Below are positions 26,756 to 38,514 of a stretch of DNA of 64,000 nucleotides, piece by piece. Both the position numbers and the translations under genes were made by a program. Location: contig NZ_JABGCJ010000001.1 in the NCBI RefSeq assembly GCF_019799965.1, forward strand, positions 124,001 through 188,000, written 5' to 3'. Each line of letters begins with the position of its first letter. Positions within the stretch are counted from its first letter, which is position 1. The notes beneath the pieces are model-generated. The model was not told where the DNA came from. It did not search any database and saw only the letters and a list, made by a program, of their open reading frames with translations. Source of the DNA: Modestobacter italicus (lineage in GTDB: Bacteria; Actinomycetota; Actinomycetes; Mycobacteriales; Geodermatophilaceae).

Positions 26756-27345
26756 GCCTGCCCTCCGGCGTCCGGGTCCTGCGAGCGCACGTCCGCCGGG
26801 TCCTGCGAGCGCACGTCCGCCGGGTCCTGCGGGGACGGCTGGGCGCACGGTCCGGCTGCCCACCACTCCCCCATCTCGGCCACCGCCCGGTCGCCGATCG
26901 GGTTCACCCCCGGGCCGGCGGCCAGCGCGTGCGCGGCCAGCGCGTGCAGACACTTCACCCGGTCGGGCATGCCGCCGGCGGTGGCCCGGGTCGGCAGCAC
27001 GTCGCGTGCGTCACGGGTGGCCAGGAAGGCCTCGTGCGCCGCGAGGTAGGCCGCGGCCAGCTCGGGGTCGGTGGCCAGCTCGTCCTGCCACTCGCGCATC
27101 CGGCCCGCGGACTCCAGCCGGCTCGCCGCCGCCGTCGCCCGCGGGCAGGTCAGGTAGTACAGCGTCGGGAACGGGGTGCCGTCCTCCAGCCGTGGCGAGG
27201 TCTCGACGACGTCGGGCTGCCCGCACGGGCAGCGGTGCGCCACACCGACCAGCGCGCGGGGCGGACGACCGAGCTGGCGGGCGACGACGGCACGCTCGTC
27301 CGGCGTGACCGGCGGCGAGACCTGGGCGGGGTCGGGACTGGACAC
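26752..27345 (-). CDS. DUF501 family protein
   Basis: A 197-residue protein of the DUF501 family, found beside ppx and divIC in actinobacteria. Visible features are VARQLGRPPRALVGVAHRCPCGQP, with two Cys that may bind metal, FPTLYYLTCPRA, and MPDRVKCLHALAAHALA. Function unknown. The C-terminal 25 residues contain the tandem repeat QDPADVRS twice, from a 24-bp DNA duplication, and look like a dispensable tail. GTG start at 27345. Translationally coupled to ppx by a 4-nt overlap. Confidence 0.88.
   Translation of the reverse strand: MSSPDPAQVSPPVTPDERAVVARQLGRPPRALVGVAHRCPCGQPDVVETSPRLEDGTPFPTLYYLTCPRATAAASRLESAGRMREWQDELATDPELAAAYLAAHEAFLATRDARDVLPTRATAGGMPDRVKCLHALAAHALAAGPGVNPIGDRAVAEMGEWWAAGPCAQPSPQDPADVRSQDPADVRSQDPDAGGQA
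26776..26833. repeat. 24-bp tandem duplication inside the DUF501 3' end
   Basis: Two exact 24-bp copies start at 26776 and 26800 with GTCCTGCGAGCGCACGTCCG, and a partial third begins at 26824. The period is a multiple of three, so the reading frame is kept and eight residues are repeated. Confidence 0.85.
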
Positions 27346-27433
27346 CCCGAAGAGTCTGCGGCAGCGCCTCCGCTGTCCCGTCAGGGCCCCCTCCCGGGAC
27401 TGCCGCGAGGGCCCGGAGCGGCGGTGTCCTCGC

Positions 27434-27982
27434 TCAGTCGCCGTCCGTCGCGGGGTCCCCGTCGGCGGTGGCGACCGAGCCCATCAGCGCCTCGTACCAG
27501 GGCACCGGCGCGCTCGGGTCGGTCGCCCCGGCCGGTGCGTCGGTGGAGTCACCGGGGTCGCCGGCGTCCCCGACGATGACCAGCCGGCTGCCCGGCGGGA
27601 CGAGCGTCAGCCGCTCACGCGCCTGCTGCTCGATGTAGGCCGGGTCGGCCTGCTGGTCCAGCCGGGCCTGCAGGTCGGCGGCCCGCTGGGTGAGCGCTGC
27701 CTCCTCGGCCGCCAGCTGGGCCAGCTGCTGCCGGCCGGCGACGTACTGGCGCAGTGGCCCGGCGAGGGTCAGCGCCAACAGCAGCACGAGGGCGGTGAGC
27801 AGCACCGCGCGTCCGGTGAACCGCGGCCCGCGCCGCGGCGCCGTCCCCCGGGTCGGGCGGCGGGTGGTGCGGCGGCCCGGGCGGCTGTCCGCCGCCCCGC
27901 GAGCACCGGCCCGCACCGGCCGCGACGGGGTCCGGCGGCGTCCGCCCCCGGACCGGCCGCGACGGGTGGGACCGGTGCTCAC
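27434..27982 (-). CDS. FtsB/DivIC-family septum formation protein
   Basis: A 182-residue bitopic membrane protein. A basic, Arg/Pro/Gly-rich cytoplasmic tail of about 55 residues precedes one transmembrane helix (about 58-75). An extracytoplasmic coiled coil (about 80-112) follows, then DPAYIEQQARERLTLVPPG, the FtsB/DivIC C-terminal motif. It should act with FtsQ and FtsL homologues in the divisome. The acidic C-terminal tail extends beyond the usual domain. Start is a GTG at 27982. Located between eno and DUF501, as in mycobacteria (Rv1024). Confidence 0.9.
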   Translation of the reverse strand: MSTGPTRRGRSGGGRRRTPSRPVRAGARGAADSRPGRRTTRRPTRGTAPRRGPRFTGRAVLLTALVLLLALTLAGPLRQYVAGRQQLAQLAAEEAALTQRAADLQARLDQQADPAYIEQQARERLTLVPPGSRLVIVGDAGDPGDSTDAPAGATDPSAPVPWYEALMGSVATADGDPATDGD

Positions 27983-28066
27983 TGGCTCTCCTCGCTGTTC
28001 CTGCTCGAACGGGCCCGCCCCGGCACCGCGGTCGCGGCCGGGGCGGGCCCGCTCGGTACGGCCGGG

Positions 28067-30411
<2,345 letters not shown>

Positions 30412-30420
30412 CGGGACAGG

Positions 30421-31695
30421 TCAGGCGGTCGGTTCGGCCTCCGCGTCGGTGCGGGCACGGGCGGCCAGCTCCTCCTCGCTGGGCCCGGTGAAGGCCCGGG
30501 ACCGCTCGCGGGCCTCCTCGCTGCCGGTGAACAGCCCGGCCTGCGGCCCGGCCGGGCGGGCGTCGCCGTCGACGGCGCCCGGACGACGGCGCGGCGCGAC
30601 GACGTCGGGCCCGGCGGTGCCCTCGTTGCGCACCTTCGGCAGCCCGGTGGGGTGGGTCCGCTGCAACCAGACGACGAGCCCCTCCCGCACGTGGCAGCGC
30701 AGGTCGAACAGCGTCGGGCCGTCCTTGGCGCTGACCAGCACCCGGACCCGGACGAGCGCGCCGACCGCATCGGTCACCTGCAGCACCTTGACCCGCCGGT
30801 CCCACAGGTCGTCGCCCTCCAGCAGCCGGTCGAGCTCGCCGCGCATCTCGTCGAAGGGCACCGTCCAGTCGACGTCCATCTCCACCGAACCGAGGACCGC
30901 GGACTCCTTGCGGGTCCAGTTCTGGAACGGCGTGGTGGTGAAGTAGGTGGAGGGCAGCACCAGCCGGCGGTCGTCCCAGACGTGCACGACGACGTAGGTG
31001 AGGGTGATCTCCTCGATCCGGCCCCACTCCTCCTCGATGACCACCACGTCGTCGACCCGGATCGCGTCGGTGAAGGCCAGCTGCATCCCGGCGAAGACGT
31101 TGGCCAGCGAGGTCTGGGCGGCCAGGCCGGCGACGACGGAGAGGACGCCGGCGCTGGCCAGGATGCTCGTGCCGGCCGCGCGGGCGGAGGGGAAGGTCAG
31201 CAGCATCCCGGCGATGGCCAGCACGGCGATCACCGCGACGGTGAGCCGGCGGATCAGCGACACCTGGGTGCGCACCCGGCGGGCGTGCCGGTTGTCGACC
31301 ACGTCGACGTCGTAGCGGGCCAGGGCGAGGTCCTCGACGACGAAGGCGGCGACGGCGATCAGCCAGGCGACCGCGGCGATCAGCAGCAGCCCGAGCACCC
31401 GGACGACGACGTCCCGCCACTCCCCCACGCCGGGCGCCGCGTCCAGCACCACGGTGACCGCCACCAGCACGAGGAACAGCCGGAGCGGCCGCCGGCCACG
31501 CCGGGACAGGTCGGCGACGGCGGCGGAGCGGCCGGTGAAGCGGGAGACCACCAGGCCGATCACGACGGCGAGCAGCCAGGCCACCAGCGCTGCGCCGGCG
31601 ACCACCAGCAGCAGCGCCCAGGTGCTGTCGGGCAGCACCCCGGAGACCACGTCGTCGGCAGCGGACAGCAGGTCGGTGTTCGGGTGCGCAGGCAC
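30421..31695 (-). CDS. MscS-family mechanosensitive ion channel
   Basis: A 424-residue protein with four or five N-terminal membrane helices. The pore-lining helix then contains SILASAGVLSVVAGLAAQTSLANVFAGMQLAF, rich in Ala/Gly as in MscS TM3. A beta domain follows (RVDDVVVIEEEWGRIEEITLTYVVVHVWDDRRLVLP), then TPFQNWTRK, the MscS family signature. A disordered acidic C-terminal tail of about 60 residues ends the protein. It should open on membrane tension to release solutes. The GTG at 31695 is the start. Confidence 0.9.
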   Translation of the reverse strand: MPAHPNTDLLSAADDVVSGVLPDSTWALLLVVAGAALVAWLLAVVIGLVVSRFTGRSAAVADLSRRGRRPLRLFLVLVAVTVVLDAAPGVGEWRDVVVRVLGLLLIAAVAWLIAVAAFVVEDLALARYDVDVVDNRHARRVRTQVSLIRRLTVAVIAVLAIAGMLLTFPSARAAGTSILASAGVLSVVAGLAAQTSLANVFAGMQLAFTDAIRVDDVVVIEEEWGRIEEITLTYVVVHVWDDRRLVLPSTYFTTTPFQNWTRKESAVLGSVEMDVDWTVPFDEMRGELDRLLEGDDLWDRRVKVLQVTDAVGALVRVRVLVSAKDGPTLFDLRCHVREGLVVWLQRTHPTGLPKVRNEGTAGPDVVAPRRRPGAVDGDARPAGPQAGLFTGSEEARERSRAFTGPSEEELAARARTDAEAEPTA

Positions 31696-31828
31696 GCGGG
31701 GGCTGCTCCTCCCAGCGGGGACGGTGGACGACCGGGCACCTCCTCGCCCCGGCCGCCGTCCACGCTAGGGGCAGCAGCTGTGCCGAGCCGGGTGGTCGGC
31801 CGTGCGATGACCCACAGCCACCGGCGGG

Positions 31829-32740
31829 TCAGCCGTCGGCGCGGGCGTTCGCTGCGGCGTCCAGCTCGTCGGCGTACCGGCGGACGGCGGTGCGCAGCGC
31901 GTCCTCGGCGTCCCAGCCCCGGCGGCGGGCGGCGACGACCAGCCCCAGCAGCAGCTGACCGAGCTCGTCGGCGTCCCGGGCGGCGAGCTCGCCGGCCGGC
32001 GGGGTGGGCAACCCGGCCCGCTCGGCGCGCCCGGCTAGCGCCGCGGCCCAGGAGGTCGCCGGCTGCGAGCGGGACACCCCCTCGGTCGGCGAGCGCCGCT
32101 GCTTCTCGGTCTTCTTGATCTCGTCCCAACCGCGCTCCACCGCCGCGACGTCACGGGGGCCGGCGTCGGCGAAGACGTGCGGGTGCCGGCGCACCAGCTT
32201 GTCGACCAGGTCGCCGGCGACGTCGTCGACGTCGAAGCCCGGCTCCCCCTCGGCGGCGACCCGCGCGTGGAAGGCGACCTGCAGCAGCACGTCGCCGAGC
32301 TCCTCGCGCATCGCCACCGGGTCCTCGTCGACGATCGCGTCGTAGGCCTCGTGCGCCTCCTCCAGCAGGTAGCCGCGCAGCGAGGCGTGGGTCTGCTCGG
32401 CGTCCCAGGGGCAGCCACCGGGCGAGCGCAGCCGGTCCATCACCGTGACCACGTCGAGCAGCCGCACACCGGGTGGTTCGGGGGCGCCGGCGACCCGGGG
32501 CACCTCCGGCCAGCCGGCCGCCTCCTCGGGGGTGGCCAGCAGGACGGCGCCCGGAACGGTGACCGCCCCGGGGTCGGGGACGTCGGTCACCGCGATCCCC
32601 TCCGCGCGCAGCGCAGCCGTGGTGGCCGCGGCGCCGGGCAGGGCGAGCACGGCGGGCGCGGTGGTGACCGCGCGCCAGCCGGCCGGGGCGAGCAGGCCGG
32701 GCAGACGCGGGCTGACGGTGACGAGGAGCGCGACGGGCAC
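31829..32740 (-). CDS. mazG: MazG-family nucleoside triphosphate pyrophosphohydrolase
   Basis: A 303-residue protein. Residues 1-90 are a degenerate domain of Ala/Pro-rich strands. The MazG domain proper begins at VMDRLRSPGGCPWDAEQTHASL and carries the metal-binding pattern LLEEAHEAYDAI...REELGDVLLQVAFHA. It hydrolyses NTPs, including oxidised or non-canonical ones, to NMP and diphosphate. In M. tuberculosis (Rv1021) the orthologue is next to mfd and helps clear 5-OH-dCTP; only a SurA-like gene separates them here. The GTG at 32740 lies 4 nt after the stop of that upstream gene, implying coupling. Confidence 0.92.
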   Translation of the reverse strand: MPVALLVTVSPRLPGLLAPAGWRAVTTAPAVLALPGAAATTAALRAEGIAVTDVPDPGAVTVPGAVLLATPEEAAGWPEVPRVAGAPEPPGVRLLDVVTVMDRLRSPGGCPWDAEQTHASLRGYLLEEAHEAYDAIVDEDPVAMREELGDVLLQVAFHARVAAEGEPGFDVDDVAGDLVDKLVRRHPHVFADAGPRDVAAVERGWDEIKKTEKQRRSPTEGVSRSQPATSWAAALAGRAERAGLPTPPAGELAARDADELGQLLLGLVVAARRRGWDAEDALRTAVRRYADELDAAANARADG

Positions 32741-32744
32741 CCGC

Positions 32745-33728
32745 TCAGTCTCCGGCAGACGCGCCACCCACGTCGGCCAGCAGCTGCACCACACCGCCGT
32801 CGGCGGGCACGACCTGCCCCTCGGTCAGCTCGCCGTAGCGCGGGTTGACCACGACGTCCAGGTCGTCGCGGACGGCGGACACCAGCTGCTGGCCCACCGC
32901 GTCGGCCTCGGCCAGCGCCTGCTCGGCCAGCTGGTCGCGCACCTCGTCGAACGTCGGCTGGGCCACCGCTCGCACGAAGCCCACCACCACCCCGCCGGCC
33001 TGGGGCACCGCCACGGTGAAGCCCTGGCCGGGGGCGGTGCGGGTGATCTCGGCGGCGAGCACCTCGGGCAGGTCGGCCGGTGACCGGGGCTCGATCTGCG
33101 GCAGCGTGTTCGGCCCCGCGTACTGCGCCGCGACCGCCGGGTAGGCGGCCGGGTCGGCGGTGAGCTGGGCCAGTGCCGCGTCGGCGGCGACCTGGTCGGG
33201 CACCGTCACCAGGCCGAGCTCCACCTGGCCCAGGCTCCCCCGCACCTGCTCGAAGCGCGCCCGCAGGCCCTCCTCGGACAGGTCCGCCTCCCCGGCGGCC
33301 GCCGCGAGACGCTGCCGGATCAGCTGCTGGCGCACGTTCTCCACCACGTCGGCCTCGCTGGCCCCCTGCTGCTGCGCCACCTGCGCGAACACCGCGGCCG
33401 GGTCGCTGCCGTCCAGCAGCTGCTCGATCCGGTCCCGCACCTGCGCGTCGGTCACCTCGACGTCCAGGCGCCGGGCAGCGGCGGCGTGCACCGCCTCGGT
33501 CACCCGGAGGGAGAGGACCTGCCGGGTGAACGCCGCCTCGTCCTCCCCGACGAAGGCGGCGATGTCGGGGTCGGCGAGCCGGGTGGCGACCGCGTCGTCC
33601 AGCTCGGCGACGCTGACCTGCGTCTCACCCACGTAGGCGGCCACCGACGGCGCGGTGCGGCAGCCGGTCAGGCCGCCGAGGCCGACGGCACCCACGAGCA
33701 GGACGACGAGCACTCTGCGGCGCGACAC
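32745..33728 (-). CDS. Secreted SurA N-terminal-domain lipoprotein (peptidyl-prolyl isomerase-like chaperone)
   Basis: A 327-residue exported protein. A lipoprotein signal peptide with lipobox LTGC places the lipidated Cys at about residue 23. The mature part begins with AAYVGETQVSVAELDDAV, a SurA-N-like segment. Long helices follow, and then a C-terminal segment in the place of a parvulin domain that lacks clear parvulin signatures. It probably acts as an extracytoplasmic folding factor. GTG at 33728 gives the signal peptide; the in-frame extension upstream is unlikely. In M. tuberculosis this position beside mazG is held by lpqU, which is a different protein. Confidence 0.8.
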   Translation of the reverse strand: MSRRRVLVVLLVGAVGLGGLTGCRTAPSVAAYVGETQVSVAELDDAVATRLADPDIAAFVGEDEAAFTRQVLSLRVTEAVHAAAARRLDVEVTDAQVRDRIEQLLDGSDPAAVFAQVAQQQGASEADVVENVRQQLIRQRLAAAAGEADLSEEGLRARFEQVRGSLGQVELGLVTVPDQVAADAALAQLTADPAAYPAVAAQYAGPNTLPQIEPRSPADLPEVLAAEITRTAPGQGFTVAVPQAGGVVVGFVRAVAQPTFDEVRDQLAEQALAEADAVGQQLVSAVRDDLDVVVNPRYGELTEGQVVPADGGVVQLLADVGGASAGD

Positions 33729-33789
33729 GGGCGCGAGCGTGCCACACCCGGTGTGACCCGTGTCGCACACCGGGTGCGGCCGGCCTCCG

Positions 33790-36700
33790 TCAGGAGGCGA
33801 CTGCCACCGGCTGTTCCAGGACCGCCGACAGCAGCACGTGCAGCTTCTCCAGCAGGGCGACGTCCCGCAGCGGGGTGCGCCGGTCCGGGCCGACCGGCAC
33901 CTTGATCGACACCGTGCGGACCGCCTCCTTGTAGGTGGCCCCCTCGGCGAGCCGGGACAGCTTCATGACCTGGCTCTCCCGCAGCTCCACCGGGCCGACC
34001 CGGACGTTGCGGCCCTGCATCGAGACCTCGGTGACGCCCAGTGCCCGCATCGCCGCCCGGAACCGCGCGACGGCCAGCAGGTTGAGCACCGGGGCCGGCG
34101 CCGGGCCGTAGCGGTCGGTGAGCTCGTCGAGCACCGCCTGCGCCTGGTCGTCGTCCTGCACGGAGGCGACCTTGCGGTAGGCCTCCATCCGCAGCCGCTC
34201 GCCGGGGACGTAGTCGTGCGGCAGGTGCGCGTCGACCGGCAGGTCGACCCGGACCTCGGCCGGCTCCACCGCCGGGGACTCACCGGTCGCCTGCGCCCGG
34301 TAGTCGCTGACCGCCTCGCCGACCAGCCGGACGTAGAGGTCGAAGCCGACCCCGGCGATGTGCCCGGACTGCTCGCCGCCGAGCAGGTTGCCCGACCCGC
34401 GGATCTCCAGGTCCTTCATCGCCACGGCCATGCCGGCCCCGAGGTCGGTGTTGTGCGCGATGGTGGTCAGCCGGTCGACCGAGGTCTCGGTCAGCGGCCG
34501 GGACGGGTCGTAGGTGAAGTAGGCGTAGGCGCGTTCCCGGCCACGGCCGACCCGGCCGCGGATCTGGTGCAGCTGGGAGAGACCGAAGGTGTCGGCCCGG
34601 TCGACGATCAGGGTGTTCGCGTTGGGGATGTCCAGCCCGGACTCGACGATCGTGGTGGCGACCAGGACGTCGTACTCCTTCTCCCAGAAGCCGACCATGA
34701 TCTTCTCGAGCTCGTGCTCCTTCATCTGGCCGTGGCCCACCGCCACCCGGGCCTCGGGCACCAGGGCGCGGATCTTCGCCGCCGCCTTGTCGATCGACTG
34801 GACCCGGTTGTGGATCACGAAGACCTGGCCGTCGCGGAGCAGCTCGCGGCGGATCGCGGCGGCCATCTGCTTGTCGTCCCAGGCGCCCACGTAGGTGAGC
34901 ACCGGGTGCCGCTCCTCGGGCGGGGTGAGGATCGTCGACATCTCCCGGATGCCGGTCAGGCTCATCTCCAGCGTGCGCGGGATCGGCGTCGCGGACATCG
35001 ACAGCACGTCGACCGCCGTCCGCATCGTCTTCAGGTACTCCTTGTGCTCGACGCCGAAGCGCTGCTCTTCGTCGACGATGACCAGGCCCAGCTCCTTGAA
35101 CCGGGTGGTCGGCTGGAGCAGCCGATGGGTGCCGACGAGGACGTCGATCTCCCCGTCGGCCAGCTTGCGCAGCGTCTCGTTCGACTCGGCCGTCGACTGG
35201 AACCGGGACAGCACCGCGACGGTCACCGGGAACTGGGCGAACCGCTCGGCGAAGGTCTTGAAGTGCTGGTTGGCGAGCAGCGTGGTCGGCACCAGGACGG
35301 CGACCTGCTTGCCGTCCTGCACCGCCTTGAACGCCGCGCGCACGGCGATCTCGGTCTTCCCGTAGCCCACGTCGCCGCAGATGATCCGGTCCATCGGAAC
35401 CGGGTTCATCATGTCCGCCTTGACCTCGTCGATGGCGGCGAGCTGGTCGGGGGTCTCCTGGAAGGGGAAGGCGTCCTCCAGCTCCCGCTGCCAGACGGTG
35501 TCCGGGCCGAAGGCGTGCCCCTTGGTCGCCATCCGCGCCGAGTACAGCCGGATGAGCTCCGCGGCGATCTGCTTGACCGCCTTGCGCGCCTGGTTCTTGG
35601 TCTTGGTCCAGTCCGCGCCGCCCAGCTTGGACAGCGCCGGGGCCTCCCCGCCGACGTAGCGGGTGAGCTGGTCCAGGGAGTCCGTGGGCACGAACAGCCG
35701 GTCCGGCGGCTGGTTCCGCTTGCCCGGCGCGTACTCGACGATCAGGTAGTCGCGCTGCCCGCCGTGCACGGTGCGGCTGACCATCTCCACGTACCGGCCG
35801 ATGCCGTGCTGCTCGTGCACCACCAGGTCGCCGGGCTGCAGCTGCACCAGGTCGACGGCGTTGCGCCGCCGGGCCGGCATCTTGGTGGCGTCCTTCATCG
35901 AGGTGCCGCGCTGGCCGGTGAGGTCGCCCTCGGTCACCAGCGCCAGCCCGACCCCGGGGAAGGCGAAGCCGGCGTCCAGGTTGCCCTGGGTGACGAACGG
36001 CGCGCCGGCCTCGGGGGCGGCCTCGATGCCGGGCACCAGGCGGGCGCCCAGGTCGGCCTCGGTGAGCTGGTCGGCGGCGCGCTGCGCGGGGCCGGGGCCG
36101 GCGAAGGTCAGCGCGACCCGCCAGCCCTCCCGGGTCCAGCTGCGCAGCTGCTCGATCGCCCGGGGCTGGTCGCCGTGGAAGCGCTCGACCCCGGTGGCGT
36201 CCAGCGTGACGTGCTGCTCGTCGTCGTCCGGGGAGAGGGTGAAGGCGCCCGTCGTCCACCAGGGCAGTCCGCGGCCGCGGGCCGCGGACTCGACATCGGC
36301 GAGGTCCTGGAAGGAGGAGGCGCCCAGGTCGATCGGCGCCTGGCCCACCTCGGCCGCCGTCTGCCAGGACGCGGCGAGGAACTCCTCGGCGGTGCGGACC
36401 AGGTCCGCAGCGCGGCTGCGCACCCGCTCCGGGTCGCAGACCAGCACGTGCGTGCCCGCCGCGACCAGGTCGGTGAGCAACTGCATCTGCTCACCCCCGA
36501 TGAGCGCCGGGATGAGCGACTCCATGCCCTCGACGGCGATGCCCTCGGCCAGCTTGCCCGCCACCTCGGCCAGCTCCGGGTGGTCGACGGCCAGCTGCGC
36601 GGCCCGGGCCCGGACGTCGTCGGTGAGCAGCAGCTCCCGGCACGGCGGCGCCCAGAGCCGCTCGGGCCGCTCGTCCAGCGAGCGCTGGTCGGCGGCGGAG

Positions 36701-37335
36701 AAGTACCGCAGCTCGTCGACCTCGTCGCCCCAGAACTCGACGCGGACCGGGTGCGGCTCGGTCGGCGGGAAGACGTCGAGCAGACCACCGCGGACGGCGA
36801 ACTCCCCGCGCTTCTCGACCAGCTCGACCCGGGTGTAGGCGGCGTCGGAGAGCGCCTGGGCGATCGCGTCCAGCTCCGCGGCCTGCCCGGGCGCCAGCTC
36901 CACGGGCACCAGGTCGCCCAGGCCCGGGGCCAGCGGCTGCAGCACGCTGCGCACCGGGGCGACCAGCACGTCGACCGCGCCGTTCTCCCCGGGGTGGGTC
37001 AGGTCGCGCAGCACGGCCAGCCGGCGGCCGACGGTGTCCGCGCGCGGGCTGAGCCGCTCGTGCGGCAGCGTCTCCCAGGCGGGGAAGACCTCCACCCGCC
37101 TGTCGGGGACGAAGCAGCGCAGCACCGCGGCCAGCCCGTCGGCGTCCCGCTCCCCCGCCGTCACGACGAGCACCGGCACCCCAGCGCCCGGGGCGGGCGC
37201 CGCGAGCGCCGCGGCGACCAGCGGCTGGACCGACGGCGGTGCGGTGACCGCCAGCTCGGTGGTGCCGGCCTTCTGCACCACCGAGGCCACGTCGGCGTCG
37301 GTCAGGACGACGTCGAGCACGCCGCGCAAGCTCAC
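33790..37335 (-). CDS. mfd: Transcription-repair coupling factor Mfd
   Basis: An 1181-residue Mfd. It displaces RNA polymerase stalled at lesions and recruits UvrA. Domains in order: a UvrB-like N-terminal region; the CarD-like RNA polymerase interaction domain (LQPGDLVVHEQHGIGRYVEM, about 495-515); and the RecG-like helicase with Walker A GDVGYGKT at 654-661, DEEQ at 755-758, and ATTIVESGLDIPNANT. The C-terminal TRCF domain is last (ELTDRYGPAPAPVLNLL). Length is normal for the family. The GTG at 37335 is chosen because AGGAG lies 8 nt before it; the GTG at 37344 has none at proper distance. Position next to the SurA-like gene and mazG follows mycobacterial order. Confidence 0.96.
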   Translation of the reverse strand: MSLRGVLDVVLTDADVASVVQKAGTTELAVTAPPSVQPLVAAALAAPAPGAGVPVLVVTAGERDADGLAAVLRCFVPDRRVEVFPAWETLPHERLSPRADTVGRRLAVLRDLTHPGENGAVDVLVAPVRSVLQPLAPGLGDLVPVELAPGQAAELDAIAQALSDAAYTRVELVEKRGEFAVRGGLLDVFPPTEPHPVRVEFWGDEVDELRYFSAADQRSLDERPERLWAPPCRELLLTDDVRARAAQLAVDHPELAEVAGKLAEGIAVEGMESLIPALIGGEQMQLLTDLVAAGTHVLVCDPERVRSRAADLVRTAEEFLAASWQTAAEVGQAPIDLGASSFQDLADVESAARGRGLPWWTTGAFTLSPDDDEQHVTLDATGVERFHGDQPRAIEQLRSWTREGWRVALTFAGPGPAQRAADQLTEADLGARLVPGIEAAPEAGAPFVTQGNLDAGFAFPGVGLALVTEGDLTGQRGTSMKDATKMPARRRNAVDLVQLQPGDLVVHEQHGIGRYVEMVSRTVHGGQRDYLIVEYAPGKRNQPPDRLFVPTDSLDQLTRYVGGEAPALSKLGGADWTKTKNQARKAVKQIAAELIRLYSARMATKGHAFGPDTVWQRELEDAFPFQETPDQLAAIDEVKADMMNPVPMDRIICGDVGYGKTEIAVRAAFKAVQDGKQVAVLVPTTLLANQHFKTFAERFAQFPVTVAVLSRFQSTAESNETLRKLADGEIDVLVGTHRLLQPTTRFKELGLVIVDEEQRFGVEHKEYLKTMRTAVDVLSMSATPIPRTLEMSLTGIREMSTILTPPEERHPVLTYVGAWDDKQMAAAIRRELLRDGQVFVIHNRVQSIDKAAAKIRALVPEARVAVGHGQMKEHELEKIMVGFWEKEYDVLVATTIVESGLDIPNANTLIVDRADTFGLSQLHQIRGRVGRGRERAYAYFTYDPSRPLTETSVDRLTTIAHNTDLGAGMAVAMKDLEIRGSGNLLGGEQSGHIAGVGFDLYVRLVGEAVSDYRAQATGESPAVEPAEVRVDLPVDAHLPHDYVPGERLRMEAYRKVASVQDDDQAQAVLDELTDRYGPAPAPVLNLLAVARFRAAMRALGVTEVSMQGRNVRVGPVELRESQVMKLSRLAEGATYKEAVRTVSIKVPVGPDRRTPLRDVALLEKLHVLLSAVLEQPVAVAS

Positions 37336-37563
37336 GGGGGTCACTCCTGGTTCCTGGTGGCCGCACCTCGTCCGCCAGTGGGCGGAGCGCGCGCCGGGTG
37401 CGCGCGGGGGCCGGCTGCCAAGGTTAGACCGACTTCGCTGCTCGCACGCCGGACCGTCGAGTGCCTCGAGAGCGACGCCGAGCTCCCCAGCTGGGTGGTC
37501 CACCGACCCGTAAGGGTGACTGCCTCACGCTGCGTGGCGCCCACCACGAGGGCTCCTACGACG

Positions 37564-38487
37564 ATGAGAGGGATGACTGGGGGAACCGTGCACGCTGGGC
37601 AGCACCGATCGACGGTGTCCCGACGTCGAGGGCCGTCCTCGGCTGTGCTCCGCAGGCTCCCGTGGGTCGCACTGAGCCTGGCAGGGGTGGTGCTGTCGGT
37701 CGGTGTGGCCACCGGCCAGGGTGCGGAGCCCACCGGCCAGACCGCGGGACCCGCCGCTCCCGTGACCGGACCGACGACGCCGACCGCCTCACCGTCGACC
37801 GACCCGGCACCGGTACCCGAGTGGACGCCCCTGATCGACCAGGACTTCGACGAGCCGGCGGCCCTGGGCGAGTTCGCCGACGTCTACCCGGGCTGGGCCT
37901 CGTACGACGGGTGGTACGACACCGAAGGACCCGGCCTGTACGACAGCAGCCGGGTCGTCACGGTCAGCGACGGCATCCTCAACGAGCACCTGCACACCGA
38001 GGACGGCGAGGCTCTGGTCGTCTCCATCACGCCGGTGCCCCACGTCCAGACGTACGGGCGATACGAGGTCCGGTTTCGGACGGACCCGGTCCCGGGGTAC
38101 AAGATCGCTTGGTTGTTGTGGCCCGCCGACGACAACTGGCTCAACGGAGAGATCGACTTCCCTGAGGCCGGACTGGACCCGGGTGACGTCATCGAGGGCT
38201 TTTCGCACCGCGTCAACGTCGACGAGGGCAATCACGGTTGGACTGTCACGACGGATCAGTCCACCCTCGACTGGCACACCGCAGTCATCGAGTGGCGCCC
38301 CGATTCGGTGACGTTCATCCTCGACGGCGTCGAGTACCGGAACACCGACCCAGGGTCGATCCCCACCGTGCCGATGTACTGGTCCATGCAGACCGAGGCC
38401 GGTGACCCCGCCGCATCGGTGGCCGGCAACGTGCAGATCGACTATGTGCGTGCTTGGTCCTACACCGGGCTGGCTTCCACGGACTGA
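37564..38487 (+). CDS. Secreted or membrane-anchored GH16 family glycoside hydrolase
   Basis: A protein of about 307 residues. A hydrophobic signal segment (LPWVALSLAGVVLSVGVATG) is followed by a Thr/Pro-rich linker and then a GH16 jelly roll. The catalytic signature reads GEIDFPE with nucleophile Glu about 196, helper Asp about 198 and acid/base Glu about 201, preceded by KIAWLLWPADDNWL. Substrates in the family are beta-glucans, agar or xyloglucan; which one is unknown. The start is ambiguous among ATG 37564, ATG 37573 and GTG 37588. The gene sits inverted between mfd and pth, and its codons include many A/T-ending ones (GCT, TTG, TGT, AAT), unlike the neighbours, suggesting acquisition. 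Confidence 0.85.
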   Translation: MRGMTGGTVHAGQHRSTVSRRRGPSSAVLRRLPWVALSLAGVVLSVGVATGQGAEPTGQTAGPAAPVTGPTTPTASPSTDPAPVPEWTPLIDQDFDEPAALGEFADVYPGWASYDGWYDTEGPGLYDSSRVVTVSDGILNEHLHTEDGEALVVSITPVPHVQTYGRYEVRFRTDPVPGYKIAWLLWPADDNWLNGEIDFPEAGLDPGDVIEGFSHRVNVDEGNHGWTVTTDQSTLDWHTAVIEWRPDSVTFILDGVEYRNTDPGSIPTVPMYWSMQTEAGDPAASVAGNVQIDYVRAWSYTGLASTD

Positions 38488-38514
38488 CCCTTCGCCGGTC
38501 GGCGATCCAGCGAC

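Noticed and set aside
33760..37563. Long plus-strand open frame across mfd continuing into the GH16 gene
   Set aside because: It is the antisense shadow of mfd caused by high GC; only the part from about 37564 has a signal peptide and a GH16 domain.
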